The notes under the pieces are model-generated. The model did not search any database. It was not told the DNA's origin and worked only from the letters and a program-made list of their open reading frames with translations. The position numbers and the translations under genes are program-made. Of a stretch of 5,595 bases of DNA, positions 1-5,595 are shown piece by piece. This DNA is from an uncultured Eggerthella sp. (GTDB lineage Bacteria; Actinomycetota; Coriobacteriia; Coriobacteriales; Eggerthellaceae), in NCBI GenBank assembly GCA_900551155.1, contig URVA01000095.1, forward strand, positions 1-5,595, in the 5' to 3' direction. How positions within the stretch are numbered: position 1 is the stretch's first letter; each line of letters begins with the position of its first letter.

Positions 1-1292
1 CCGTTTGCTATATTTGAAGAAGCGGCAGCAACTTTCCCCATACTACTTGGCGCAAATTTGCAATAGGGACAGGTAGTGTATGCAGCGTTTCTGTCCATGT
101 CCCGAATAGCACCTGTACCTGCATTGGTCTGATTATTACAACCTGGACATCCACTCCATGTATGCAAGGTAAATAACCCTTGTTCGTTTTGCGTCTTGGG
201 ATATACCGTATCGGTATAAAGAGAAGTCAAACGCATCTCATCGGTATTTTTCGGAAGAAGAGGAAATAGCGCATCAAAGGAATCTTGCGTTTCATGAACG
301 TATCCCTTAGCAACCTCTTCTATCGCATATGCATAAAATCGTTTTCGCAGAGCCGAATTCGATTGCTCATCTACCGAAGAGCTTTGTGGTTGCTCCTTCT
401 CCAAACGAACCGCATAATACACTTTCGCCCGAGATAATGCCGCTTGAAAATTCCAGGTATCAACAGAGGAAAAGTAAGGATTATCAGAACCACTCATCCC
501 CGCCAAATGAGCAGCTCGCTCATACATACAATAATCATTTTGACTCCCCGAATCGTGACGATAGGCATGCTCTTTCCATTCGTTTGCCTTTTGAGCTGCC
601 TCTTCTGCCCTCGTCGCTTGATCGATCAATTCCTGCTGGTTTTCCTCAGCCAAATCTTGTGCTTGATTTGCCTCTTTAAAGCTCAAAGCGTCGCCGCTTG
701 TTCCTTCCCAAGGCGCAAGTATGGCAATACCATAAAAACTGGATCCACCTTCAGAAGAATTCGCCGCCATTACCTCTTGAGCTTTGACGGTAGCTATAAA
801 AGGAAGTGCTTTCTGTAAAGTTTCTAAGGACTTCTGCGCAGAATCATAAAACGAATCACGCGCTTTACTTATCTTTCCTGATGCGTCAATGAGTCCCTTC
901 GATAAGGCAGCAGTAGGCGGAATACAAGCGCACACCACCCCAACACCCATCACTACCAACGCAGTAAGCGATAACGTAAACGTAACCGCATCACAAATAG
1001 TTACGACAATATAGAATTCGCCCACCACATTTTCCGCTGCTAAAGATGCTGCATCTGCTGTTTCTTGAACTTGAGCCGAAACAGTATTAACTTCATACAC
1101 TTTTGCACAAGTAAAAATCAAAGAAAGCGAAATGAGCAGCGCAAGAACCATTCCCACAGTCGAAAAACCCGCATCAGATCCTTGTTCCCAGAAAACAGAG
1201 CGTCTTTCAGAAGCCTGATAATTTTTTGTAACCCTCACACTTTTCAATACTTTTGAAAATCTCGGCATCTTCTGCCATCCTGGAACGTTCAT
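1..1292 (-). CDS. large TadE/TadG-like pilus-locus membrane protein, C-terminus cut by window edge
   Basis: An uninterrupted frame of 430 codons from ATG 1290-1292 to the left edge, with no stop. It starts 4 bases after tadE with GGAAGGGGG at 1301-1309 as Shine-Dalgarno. Residues 1-40 are basic and polar. Residues 41-47 read A-G-F-S-T-V-G and lead into a hydrophobic helix (about 46-64), then QVQETADAASLAAENVV (about 74-90), which matches the D-A-A-(S/A)-L-A-A pattern of TadG-like proteins. A second long hydrophobic segment lies at about 94-123. Residues 204-245 are rich in Ala, Glu and Gln and probably helical. The C-terminal part holds CPGC (382-385) and CPYC (408-411), a possible metal-binding pair. 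No von Willebrand A domain is visible, unlike classical TadG. Its place at the end of the pilin cluster suggests a pilus anchoring or minor-subunit role, which is inference. I recall similar uncharacterised proteins in Coriobacteriia Tad loci. Gene reality is firm; function is not known. Confidence 0.82.
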   Translation of the reverse strand, partial: MNVPGWQKMPRFSKVLKSVRVTKNYQASERRSVFWEQGSDAGFSTVGMVLALLISLSLIFTCAKVYEVNTVSAQVQETADAASLAAENVVGEFYIVVTICDAVTFTLSLTALVVMGVGVVCACIPPTAALSKGLIDASGKISKARDSFYDSAQKSLETLQKALPFIATVKAQEVMAANSSEGGSSFYGIAILAPWEGTSGDALSFKEANQAQDLAEENQQELIDQATRAEEAAQKANEWKEHAYRHDSGSQNDYCMYERAAHLAGMSGSDNPYFSSVDTWNFQAALSRAKVYYAVRLEKEQPQSSSVDEQSNSALRKRFYAYAIEEVAKGYVHETQDSFDALFPLLPKNTDEMRLTSLYTDTVYPKTQNEQGLFTLHTWSGCPGCNNQTNAGTGAIRDMDRNAAYTTCPYCKFAPSSMGKVAAASSNIAN

Positions 1293-1296
1293 TACT

Positions 1297-1824
1297 CTAG
1301 CCCCCTTCCACAAGAGAGTCATCGCGATGAACCCAAGAATTAGGATCTATTCCGTCTTCGCTTGCCTGAACCCAAGGGGCTTTAATTTCTCTTTGGACTT
1401 CTACTTTCTGAACGAAATTACCCGCTCTATTGGTTAGTCCTAAAGCGCTTGCAGCAAAATCAAAAAACGGAAGAGGTTTTACCTGATTTTCTATAGTCAC
1501 TTTTACCTGAGAGTCATATTCATTTCCCTCAAGCGAAATAATCCAAGAACAGCCAGCTTGATGAACATGAAAGTTTTCCTGTTGAGGAACAGCGCCTAAA
1601 TGTCGACGAATCGAACTCTCGTAAACATCTTGACTAGCCGAAGTTTCAGCTCGCGTAGCAAGCAACCGACAACCTTCAGATGCAGCACCCTTCATCACCA
1701 TGTAGTTATAAAGCAAAATACTTGGCTGAATAAGAAGCATGAACAAAAGCAGCGCTACCGGAATCAAAAACGCGCATTCTACTGCTGCTTGAGCCGTGCA
1801 ACAGCGCCGCTTATGTTGCTTCAT
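1297..1824 (-). CDS. tadE: TadE-like minor pilin
   Basis: A 175-residue TadE-like protein, expected to be a membrane-anchored minor pilin needed for Flp pilus assembly (family knowledge). After a short basic N-terminus (KQHKRR) it has A-Q-A-A-V-E-C at 11-17, then a hydrophobic helix at about 17-40 with the TadE-type pattern AAVECAFLIPVALLLFML. Next come NYMVMKGAASEGCRLLATR, which is typical of TadE proteins just after the helix, and an extracytoplasmic domain of about 120 residues with two cysteines (52 and 92) that could pair. Glu16 fits the pilin +5 position if cleavage followed Ala11; Gly is not at -1. ATG at 1822-1824 was preferred over two upstream GTG codons because AGGTGGTGA at 1830-1838 is an almost perfect Shine-Dalgarno 5 bases upstream, and it overlaps those GTGs. 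The spacing is 12 bases after the previous stop and 4 bases before the next start. Confidence 0.88.
   Translation of the reverse strand: MKQHKRRCCTAQAAVECAFLIPVALLLFMLLIQPSILLYNYMVMKGAASEGCRLLATRAETSASQDVYESSIRRHLGAVPQQENFHVHQAGCSWIISLEGNEYDSQVKVTIENQVKPLPFFDFAASALGLTNRAGNFVQKVEVQREIKAPWVQASEDGIDPNSWVHRDDSLVEGG
1301..1309 (-). promoter_or_regulatory. ribosome binding site of the TadG-like gene
   Basis: GGAAGGGGG on the minus strand, 8 bases ahead of the ATG at 1290-1292 and inside the last codons of tadE. It supports reading the long left-edge frame as a translated gene. Confidence 0.7.
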
Positions 1825-1829
1825 TTTCT

Positions 1830-1838
1830 TCACCACCT
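1830..1838 (-). promoter_or_regulatory. ribosome binding site of tadE
   Basis: AGGTGGTGA on the minus strand, one mismatch from AGGAGGTGA, 5 bases ahead of the ATG at 1822-1824. It includes two bases of the preceding stop codon and overlaps two in-frame GTG codons, which argues against those GTGs as starts. Confidence 0.82.
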
Positions 1839-2124
1839 AATACAGAAACACATCAAGCCAAGCCCCTTGAGCAACTTCTCGTAAATGATGAGAAGCCGAT
1901 TGCAAGGCATGATCAACTACAAGACCACTGTCGAAAAGATTCCAAAGCGCACCAAGCGCAATTACGAGAGCTAAAAATGCCGCGAAAATAATGGCGTACT
2001 CAACTGTTGATTGCGCGTTATCGCTCGATAACCATCTGCGAATGCATGCGCTTTTTCGAGTACGCACATCGTGCAAGTATTTACCAAAGCGCTTATAGAC
2101 TATTAATTCCCGAAGCAATTGCAT
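1837..2124 (-). CDS. small pilin-like (pseudopilin/TadE-like) membrane protein
   Basis: A 95-residue protein, probably a minor pilin or pilus-associated subunit in the cytoplasmic membrane (inference from motif and position). It begins with a basic 37-residue N-terminal region, followed by A-Q-S-T-V-E-Y at 37-43 and a hydrophobic helix at about 43-63. The motif aligns with GQGTTEY of the preceding Flp, with Glu at +5 if cleavage follows Ala37, but Ala replaces the usual Gly at -1. A short polar tail has SASHHLREVAQGAWLDVFLY near the end. From memory, similar short proteins sit between flp and tadE in Coriobacteriia Tad loci; I do not know a gene name. The ATG at 2122-2124 is chosen because CAGGAA lies at 2132-2137; a longer reading from a TTG at 2175 has no pilin-like content and lies inside flp. 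It overlaps flp by 32 bases, and its stop codon lies within the Shine-Dalgarno of the next gene. Confidence 0.8.
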   Translation of the reverse strand: MQLLRELIVYKRFGKYLHDVRTRKSACIRRWLSSDNAQSTVEYAIIFAAFLALVIALGALWNLFDSGLVVDHALQSASHHLREVAQGAWLDVFLY

Positions 2125-2392
2125 CCCAGAGTTCCTGCAAGCGCGGACGAAACACCGTAATAGCAAGGATGGCAATAACCACCAAAACTCCTACTAGAAT
2201 GGCGTACTCTGTAGTGCCTTGACCTGCGTAAACGCGCATATCTTTCCTACAACGCCACACCATTGAAACTAAAGATTCCCTCTTGCTATCTGACTTATTC
2301 TGCGCTTTTCGAAACTTCGCCACCACACTATTTAGCCTACACTTCCCTGACCTTTTTGACTGTCTACCAACAACGTCTCTACCTCTTTTCAT
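2093..2392 (-). CDS. flp: Flp-family major pilin (class IVc/IVb prepilin)
   Basis: Structural subunit of the Flp pilus; a prepilin peptidase is expected to remove the leader before polymerisation (family knowledge). From the ATG at 2390-2392 it has 99 residues. Residues 57-63 read G-Q-G-T-T-E-Y, so cleavage after Gly57 would place Glu at +5 and Tyr at +6, the Flp signature. A hydrophobic stem follows at 62-81, and the protein ends QELWDAIASGINSL, giving a mature pilin of 42 residues, normal for Flp. The start is uncertain. The ATG at 2392 has AAGGGG 6 bases upstream, which gives a 57-residue leader with 18 basic and 4 acidic residues, unusually long. An ATG at 2237-2239 has AGGAAA nearby (2243-2248) and would leave only a 6-residue leader (48-residue protein). 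An ATG at 2261-2263 gives a 14-residue basic leader but has a poorly spaced SD. The gene overlaps the next one by 32 bases. Family call is firm, start is not. Confidence 0.9.
   Translation of the reverse strand: MKRGRDVVGRQSKRSGKCRLNSVVAKFRKAQNKSDSKRESLVSMVWRCRKDMRVYAGQGTTEYAILVGVLVVIAILAITVFRPRLQELWDAIASGINSL
2132..2137 (-). promoter_or_regulatory. ribosome binding site of the small pilin-like gene
   Basis: CAGGAA on the minus strand, with AGGA 8 bases ahead of the ATG at 2122-2124. It lies inside the flp coding sequence. It is weaker than the other sites in the operon, consistent with coupling to flp translation. Confidence 0.6.
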
Positions 2393-2450
2393 TTCGCACC
2401 CCTTTTCCTAAAAGACAACAAACCTCTAAAAACGAAAAACCTTTTAGGGT
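2393..2450 (-). promoter_or_regulatory. tadC-flp intergenic region with inverted repeats
   Basis: This is the only real non-coding gap in the window, 58 bases. CCTAAAAG (2448-2441 on the minus strand) and CTTTTAGG (2414-2407) form a perfect 8-base inverted repeat with a 26-base loop, placed just upstream of the flp Shine-Dalgarno. A second, smaller AAACC/GGTTT stem with a 6-base loop (top-strand 2453 down to about 2438) is followed by TTTTT-rich sequence, like a weak intrinsic terminator. A GGGTTT/AAACCC dyad lies over the tadC stop. Such structures between platform genes and the pilin could allow partial termination, processing or stabilisation that raises pilin output; that is inference. 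No convincing promoter was seen. Confidence 0.4.
2399..2404 (-). promoter_or_regulatory. candidate ribosome binding site of flp (long form)
   Basis: AAGGGG on the minus strand, 6 bases ahead of the ATG at 2390-2392. It competes with AGGAAA at 2243-2248, which precedes an internal ATG at 2237-2239. Which one is used decides whether the Flp leader is 57 or 6 residues long. Confidence 0.55.
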
Positions 2451-3389
2451 TTAAAACCCCTGCATCAGATCGAGCATGATAGGCCCCATGACAAGCATTA
2501 GCATCGCTGGCAAGATAAGCGTTCCCACAGGAAGCAGCATTTTTACTGGTGCTTTGGCAACCTTTTCTTCGAGTTTCGCTTTTCTAACGGCACGAGCTTC
2601 GCTTGAAAGCAAACTTAAATTGCTTGCCAATGAAGTTCCGAAACGAAGTGAGCGAACAATGTTTTCTGCCAAACGCTCAAATAAGGGAGAACCATAGGAA
2701 CGCGCCACACTACGAAGCCCTTCACTGCGTTCAATAAATCCATGCGTCCACTGTCCTTGCACGAGCGCCAAAGAAGAACTGAGCGCTCCTTTGAAGTTGC
2801 TATGAAACAAAGCCAAGGCTCTGTCAAAAGTCATTCCGCTCTTTAAGCCCAGAATTACAATTTCTATCATTTGAGATAGTTGCTTTTCCGCCACAAAGGA
2901 ACGGTTTTGCACTTCTTCTTTTAAGGCCTTCGTAAGAACTGTCAAACCAACCATGCAACCAGCAACAAACCCAATCAAAAAAAGAACCGAGGAAAAGATA
3001 GAACCGATAAGCGCCCCAAAAGATCCTCCTATAACAAAGAAGCGAAAACTTGCAGCAGCGTAACCCTTTTGGGTAATAAGACCCTCTAAGCCTGCCTGGA
3101 TAATTACTTGTTTGCGATTATGCCAACCCATTGAAAACAGATTTATAAACCAAACAGGTAAGTCTTTTTCTTCTCTACTTAGCCGAATCGCCTGCGTAAT
3201 AACATGCCGAGAAATTCCATTACTTTCCAAAGAAATAGAAAGCGCTTCTAAAAGAGATGAAGAACCCAACAAAGTTTTCATTGCATCTTTGCGCTTACTT
3301 GCCACATAGCGGCTATAGAGAGCAATCCCTAATAAAGTGCCCGACACAAGCGCACACGCAACAGCCACGATACACACAAGAGTTGCCAC
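2451..3389 (-). CDS. tadC: TadC inner-membrane platform protein (T2SSF domain)
   Basis: Second T2SSF-domain protein of the Tad platform, expected to work with TadB in the cytoplasmic membrane (family knowledge). It has 312 residues. Hydrophobic segments are at about 2-26, 115-133, 134-156 and 283-306, and the cytoplasmic T2SSF domain lies at about 165-285, between the third and fourth. Typical features are the AGLEGLITQKGY stretch before the second segment, QLSQMIEIVILGLKSGMTFDRAL at the domain start (written here only as a landmark for residues 170-192), and the C-terminal LPVGTLILPAMLMLVMGPI motif common to TadC proteins. The start is a GTG at 3387-3389, directly after the tadB stop; GAGGTGATC at 3393-3401 gives a strong Shine-Dalgarno 5 bases upstream of it. 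The gene ends in TTT TAA within a small GGGTTT/AAACCC dyad. No irregularity was seen; the call is secure from family pattern and position. Confidence 0.93.
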   Translation of the reverse strand: MATLVCIVAVACALVSGTLLGIALYSRYVASKRKDAMKTLLGSSSLLEALSISLESNGISRHVITQAIRLSREEKDLPVWFINLFSMGWHNRKQVIIQAGLEGLITQKGYAAASFRFFVIGGSFGALIGSIFSSVLFLIGFVAGCMVGLTVLTKALKEEVQNRSFVAEKQLSQMIEIVILGLKSGMTFDRALALFHSNFKGALSSSLALVQGQWTHGFIERSEGLRSVARSYGSPLFERLAENIVRSLRFGTSLASNLSLLSSEARAVRKAKLEEKVAKAPVKMLLPVGTLILPAMLMLVMGPIMLDLMQGF

Positions 3390-4364
3390 CTAGATCACCT
3401 CAACTTTTAGTAAGCGCCTAACTAGAAGGACTCCAAGTACTTGCATACCTAAGGCAACAAGCAACAAAGCTATCCCTAATACACTTTCAAAAAACGGATC
3501 AAGAAAACCAGGAGAAAGCAATGAAAACAAACCTACCAGGGCAAAGGGCATGATGGTTACAATTTGCGCCGATAGTTTCGCTTGAGCCGTTTGAGTTTTC
3601 AGCGTTCGTTTTAGTTCAATCTCATCAGCAACCGATTGCCTTGTTATTTCCAATACCTGCTGCATACTGCTTCCTGTTTTATGCTGTATTTCTAAAGCAG
3701 TTGCCAAAAACACCAATTCCGACTCAGATGCTTTCTTCTTTAGTTCCGCAAGTGCATCTTCAGCACTGCCCCCTGTTTCAAGTACCCCTTCCACCTCTTG
3801 GAATAGCTCTTTGAGTGGACCCGTTGTACTTTTTCGAACTTCGGTCATGGTTTGCGAAAGGGTGTAACCCACTTGAAAGCACGCCTTCATTGATTGCAGC
3901 GCCTCGGGAATGGCGTCTCTTAATTGTTCACGACGCTCATCACAGACATGACCAGCCCACAATCCCACTACAAGCCAAACGCAGGAACCAAGCGCTATTC
4001 CACATAACATCGTCCCAGAGATGACGCTACCAAAAATAAATACGATCAAGCTCAAAAGCATCAGTAACGTTATCAATGCCTCAAGTGTAGTTTGTTTGCC
4101 TCGATACGTAACTGCACGCTCAACTGTTTCCGCATAAGTACGAATAAACACAGCAGAAAGCAATACTTTGGCTGGGAATTTCAAGATAGAGACTCCATGA
4201 CGCAAAGCACTTCCTAAAAAGGAGCTTTCTACACCAGAGCGCTCTTGTAGCTTTTGATTGCGCAGTCTATCCGCGATTCGGTAACTTCCATACGATGCTA
4301 TAGTTGCCCCACCAAGAACAGCACTTAACATGCCTGCGCCAATGATTGCCGCTTGAACTTCCAT
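3390..4364 (-). CDS. tadB: TadB inner-membrane platform protein (T2SSF domain)
   Basis: One of the two integral-membrane proteins that form the Tad export platform and pass TadA's work to the pilin (family knowledge). It has 324 residues, normal for the family. Hydrophobic segments lie at about 4-26, 94-116, 119-138, 266-285 and 294-315. The cytoplasmic T2SSF domain spans about 147-275. It opens with REQLRDAIPEALQSMKACF and carries GYTLSQTMTEV, the family's GPL...F motif, LETGGSAEDAL and ELVFLATALEIQHKTG. The ATG at 4362-4364 was chosen because AGGAGGT lies 7 bases upstream (from AGGAGG). A longer in-frame reading from 4436 exists, but its first 24 residues are unlike TadB and lie wholly inside tadA. 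The gene overlaps the end of tadA by 40 bases, and its TAG stop directly abuts the GTG start of tadC. Its sequence is clearly of the TadB rather than the TadC subtype, by position after tadA and by its five hydrophobic segments. Confidence 0.94.
   Translation of the reverse strand: MEVQAAIIGAGMLSAVLGGATIASYGSYRIADRLRNQKLQERSGVESSFLGSALRHGVSILKFPAKVLLSAVFIRTYAETVERAVTYRGKQTTLEALITLLMLLSLIVFIFGSVISGTMLCGIALGSCVWLVVGLWAGHVCDERREQLRDAIPEALQSMKACFQVGYTLSQTMTEVRKSTTGPLKELFQEVEGVLETGGSAEDALAELKKKASESELVFLATALEIQHKTGSSMQQVLEITRQSVADEIELKRTLKTQTAQAKLSAQIVTIMPFALVGLFSLLSPGFLDPFFESVLGIALLLVALGMQVLGVLLVRRLLKVEVI
3393..3401 (-). promoter_or_regulatory. ribosome binding site of tadC
   Basis: GAGGTGATC on the minus strand, inside the end of tadB. 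It supports the GTG at 3387-3389, which directly follows the tadB TAG, as the tadC start. Confidence 0.8.
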
Positions 4365-5595
4365 TGGTCCACCTCCTCTGTCGTTGCTATGCCTAGATAA
4401 GGCAAATCGTCTAACCAAGAAGGAAATGCAATCCACTTCTTTTGATTGGTTACCAAATCGTGCACGAAGTACTGCTTTACTTCACAACGGGATTGTTCTT
4501 CATTCCAGACATATCCTGAAATCTCACATATTCCACGAGAACCGTCAGGATAGCGCGTTGTCTGTACTACTAAATCAATTGCGGTAGCAATCTGGGTTTC
4601 AATTACCGTTACTGGCAGCTCAGCACCATAGCGCACCATAGTAGCCAAGCGTGAAACAGCCTCTTGAGGAGAATTTGCATGGAGTGTCGTTAAGGAACCA
4701 TCATGGCCCGTGGACATAGCCTGAAGCATATCAAGTGCCTCTGCCCCACGACATTCACCCACCACAATTCTGTCTGGTCGCATGCGCAAGGAATTAACTA
4801 CAAGATCTCTGATAGTTATTTCTCCTACACCTTCCGCACTTTGAGGACGTGCCTCTAGACGCACCACATGAGGATGTTCCGTAAATCGAAGCTCTGCAGA
4901 ATCTTCTATAGTGACTATTCGTTCACTAAAGGGAATCACCGCAGAAAGCGCATTCAGAAGCGTTGTTTTACCGCTTCCCGTACCACCCGAAACGGCAATA
5001 TTGCATCTTCTTAATACCGCCCAGCGCAGAAGCTGCTCTGTTTGGCTATCAAATGATCCAATAGCACGCATTTCTTCAAGCGAAAAGGCATGCGATCTAA
5101 ACTTTCGAATCGTCACAACAGGACCGTCAATCGCAAGCGGCGGAATAATAGCATTGACGCGATGACCTTGTGGCAAACGCGCATTAACCATAGGAGAAGA
5201 TTCATCTATCCTTCTTCCTAAAGGACCAATGATTCGATCAATCAAGGCATACACTTGCCCGTCGTCGCTAAAAGATTGCGCTGCCTTCTGCAGTATTCCC
5301 TCTCGCTCATAAAACAGCGAATGAGATCCATTGACCATTATTTCGGTGATGCTTTCATCAGCGAGCATATCCTCTAAAGGACCCAAACCAAACACATCAT
5401 CTAAATACCGCTCAATCAAACTCTCTATCGTGAGAGGCTGCTTTACAAGCCAGGGCTCCTCTTTAATTACCTGCTCACACGCTAGCCGTAATTCATTGCG
5501 CGCTTGATGCGGATTTAGTGCGATCAGCCTAGCTGCCTGCACTGAAGGAATAATTTCCGATACCCGACTCCGAAGAACATCTAGTACCTGGTCTA
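4325..5595 (-). CDS. tadA: TadA/CpaF-family pilus secretion ATPase, N-terminus cut by window edge
   Basis: Cytoplasmic ATPase that powers Flp pilus assembly through the TadB/TadC platform (family knowledge of the CpaF/VirB11-like type II/IV secretion ATPases). The visible part is 422 residues counted from Asp at 5591-5593. It shows the N-terminal domain motif GPLEDMLADESITEIMVNG at about 71-89, RxDESSPMVNARLPQG at about 128-142, Walker A GGTGSGKTT at 203-211 (bases 4961-4987), the Asp box TIEDSAEL at 228-235, the Walker B/Glu segment RIVVGECRGAEALDMLQAM at 275-293, and the His box GHDGSLTTLHAN at 296-307. All catalytic motifs are intact. The frame stays open to base 5595 with helix-forming sequence (DVLRSRVSEIIPS), so the GTG at 5540-5542 is not the start and the true start lies outside the window. 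The stop TAA at 4325-4327 overlaps the start of tadB by 40 bases, suggesting coupled translation. Identification is firm. Confidence 0.96.
   Translation of the reverse strand, partial: DQVLDVLRSRVSEIIPSVQAARLIALNPHQARNELRLACEQVIKEEPWLVKQPLTIESLIERYLDDVFGLGPLEDMLADESITEIMVNGSHSLFYEREGILQKAAQSFSDDGQVYALIDRIIGPLGRRIDESSPMVNARLPQGHRVNAIIPPLAIDGPVVTIRKFRSHAFSLEEMRAIGSFDSQTEQLLRWAVLRRCNIAVSGGTGSGKTTLLNALSAVIPFSERIVTIEDSAELRFTEHPHVVRLEARPQSAEGVGEITIRDLVVNSLRMRPDRIVVGECRGAEALDMLQAMSTGHDGSLTTLHANSPQEAVSRLATMVRYGAELPVTVIETQIATAIDLVVQTTRYPDGSRGICEISGYVWNEEQSRCEVKQYFVHDLVTNQKKWIAFPSWLDDLPYLGIATTEEVDQWKFKRQSLAQAC
4371..4377 (-). promoter_or_regulatory. ribosome binding site of tadB
   Basis: AGGAGGT on the minus strand, close to the ideal Shine-Dalgarno, ahead of the ATG at 4362-4364. 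It lies inside the tadA reading frame and decides the tadB start against the longer in-frame reading from 4436. Confidence 0.85.

Noticed and set aside
329..818. Overlapping plus-strand open frames of 116 and 124 residues
   Set aside because: They lie opposite the continuous minus-strand TadG-like frame, have no recognisable domains, and their composition is what antisense reading of that gene would give.
1..1292. Classical TadG with von Willebrand A domain
   Set aside because: No MIDAS-type DxSxS motif is visible in the 430 residues read; only the N-terminal helix and the DAASLAA pattern are TadG-like.
1600..1884. Plus-strand 94-residue open frame opposite tadE
   Set aside because: It is antisense to tadE, crosses a gene junction and shows no convincing family feature or start signal.
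2125..2175. TTG at 2173-2175 as the start of the small pilin-like gene
   Set aside because: The added 17 residues lie wholly within flp and carry no family feature; the ATG at 2124 has a plausible ribosome binding site.
2615..2827. Minus-strand 70-residue frame inside tadC
   Set aside because: It is an out-of-frame shadow of tadC, whose own frame encodes clear T2SSF sequence there.
4365..4436. Longer TadB with 24 extra N-terminal residues
   Set aside because: The extra residues lie inside tadA and are unlike TadB, and the strong AGGAGGT site points to the ATG at 4364.
5540..5542. GTG as the start of tadA
   Set aside because: The frame remains open to the window edge with CpaF-like helical sequence, so the gene is simply cut by the edge.

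Overview
The window is one stretch of a tad (tight adherence, Flp-type IVc pilus) operon. Every gene is read from the minus strand, so transcription enters at the right edge and leaves at the left edge. Both edges cut a gene: the 5' end of tadA lies beyond base 5595, and the 3' end of the last gene lies before base 1. No RNA gene, mobile element or CRISPR array was seen.

Layout in transcription order, right to left: tadA/cpaF secretion ATPase (5595-4325, N-terminus missing); tadB (4364-3390) and tadC (3389-2451), the two inner-membrane platform proteins; a 58-base gap with inverted repeats (2450-2393); flp, the major pilin (2392-2093); a small pilin-like gene with an AQSTVEY motif (2124-1837); a TadE-like minor pilin (1824-1297); and a large TadE/TadG-like membrane protein (1292 to the left edge, at least 430 residues). 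Genes overlap or are separated by 0-12 bases except at the tadC-flp gap, and most starts have a strong Shine-Dalgarno sequence, so the block is very probably one polycistronic unit.

How the genes work together (family knowledge): TadA hydrolyses ATP at the cytoplasmic face and drives the TadB/TadC platform, which extrudes Flp subunits from the membrane into a pilus. TadE/TadG-like proteins are minor pilins or anchoring components. The prepilin peptidase (TadV), TadZ and any outer-membrane parts are not in this window.

Organism: the order tadA-tadB-tadC-flp-pilin-like-tadE-tadG-like, the Flp sequence ending in INSL and the small AQSTVEY/ASHHL protein resemble, from memory, Tad loci of Actinomycetota of the class Coriobacteriia (Eggerthellaceae/Atopobiaceae). 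The DNA looks moderately AT-rich by eye, which would suit the lower-GC members. No marker gene is present, so this is a tentative inference. The least ordinary parts are the three genes after flp, especially the large TadG-like protein with a second hydrophobic segment and two CxxC pairs, and the uncertain, very basic leader of Flp.
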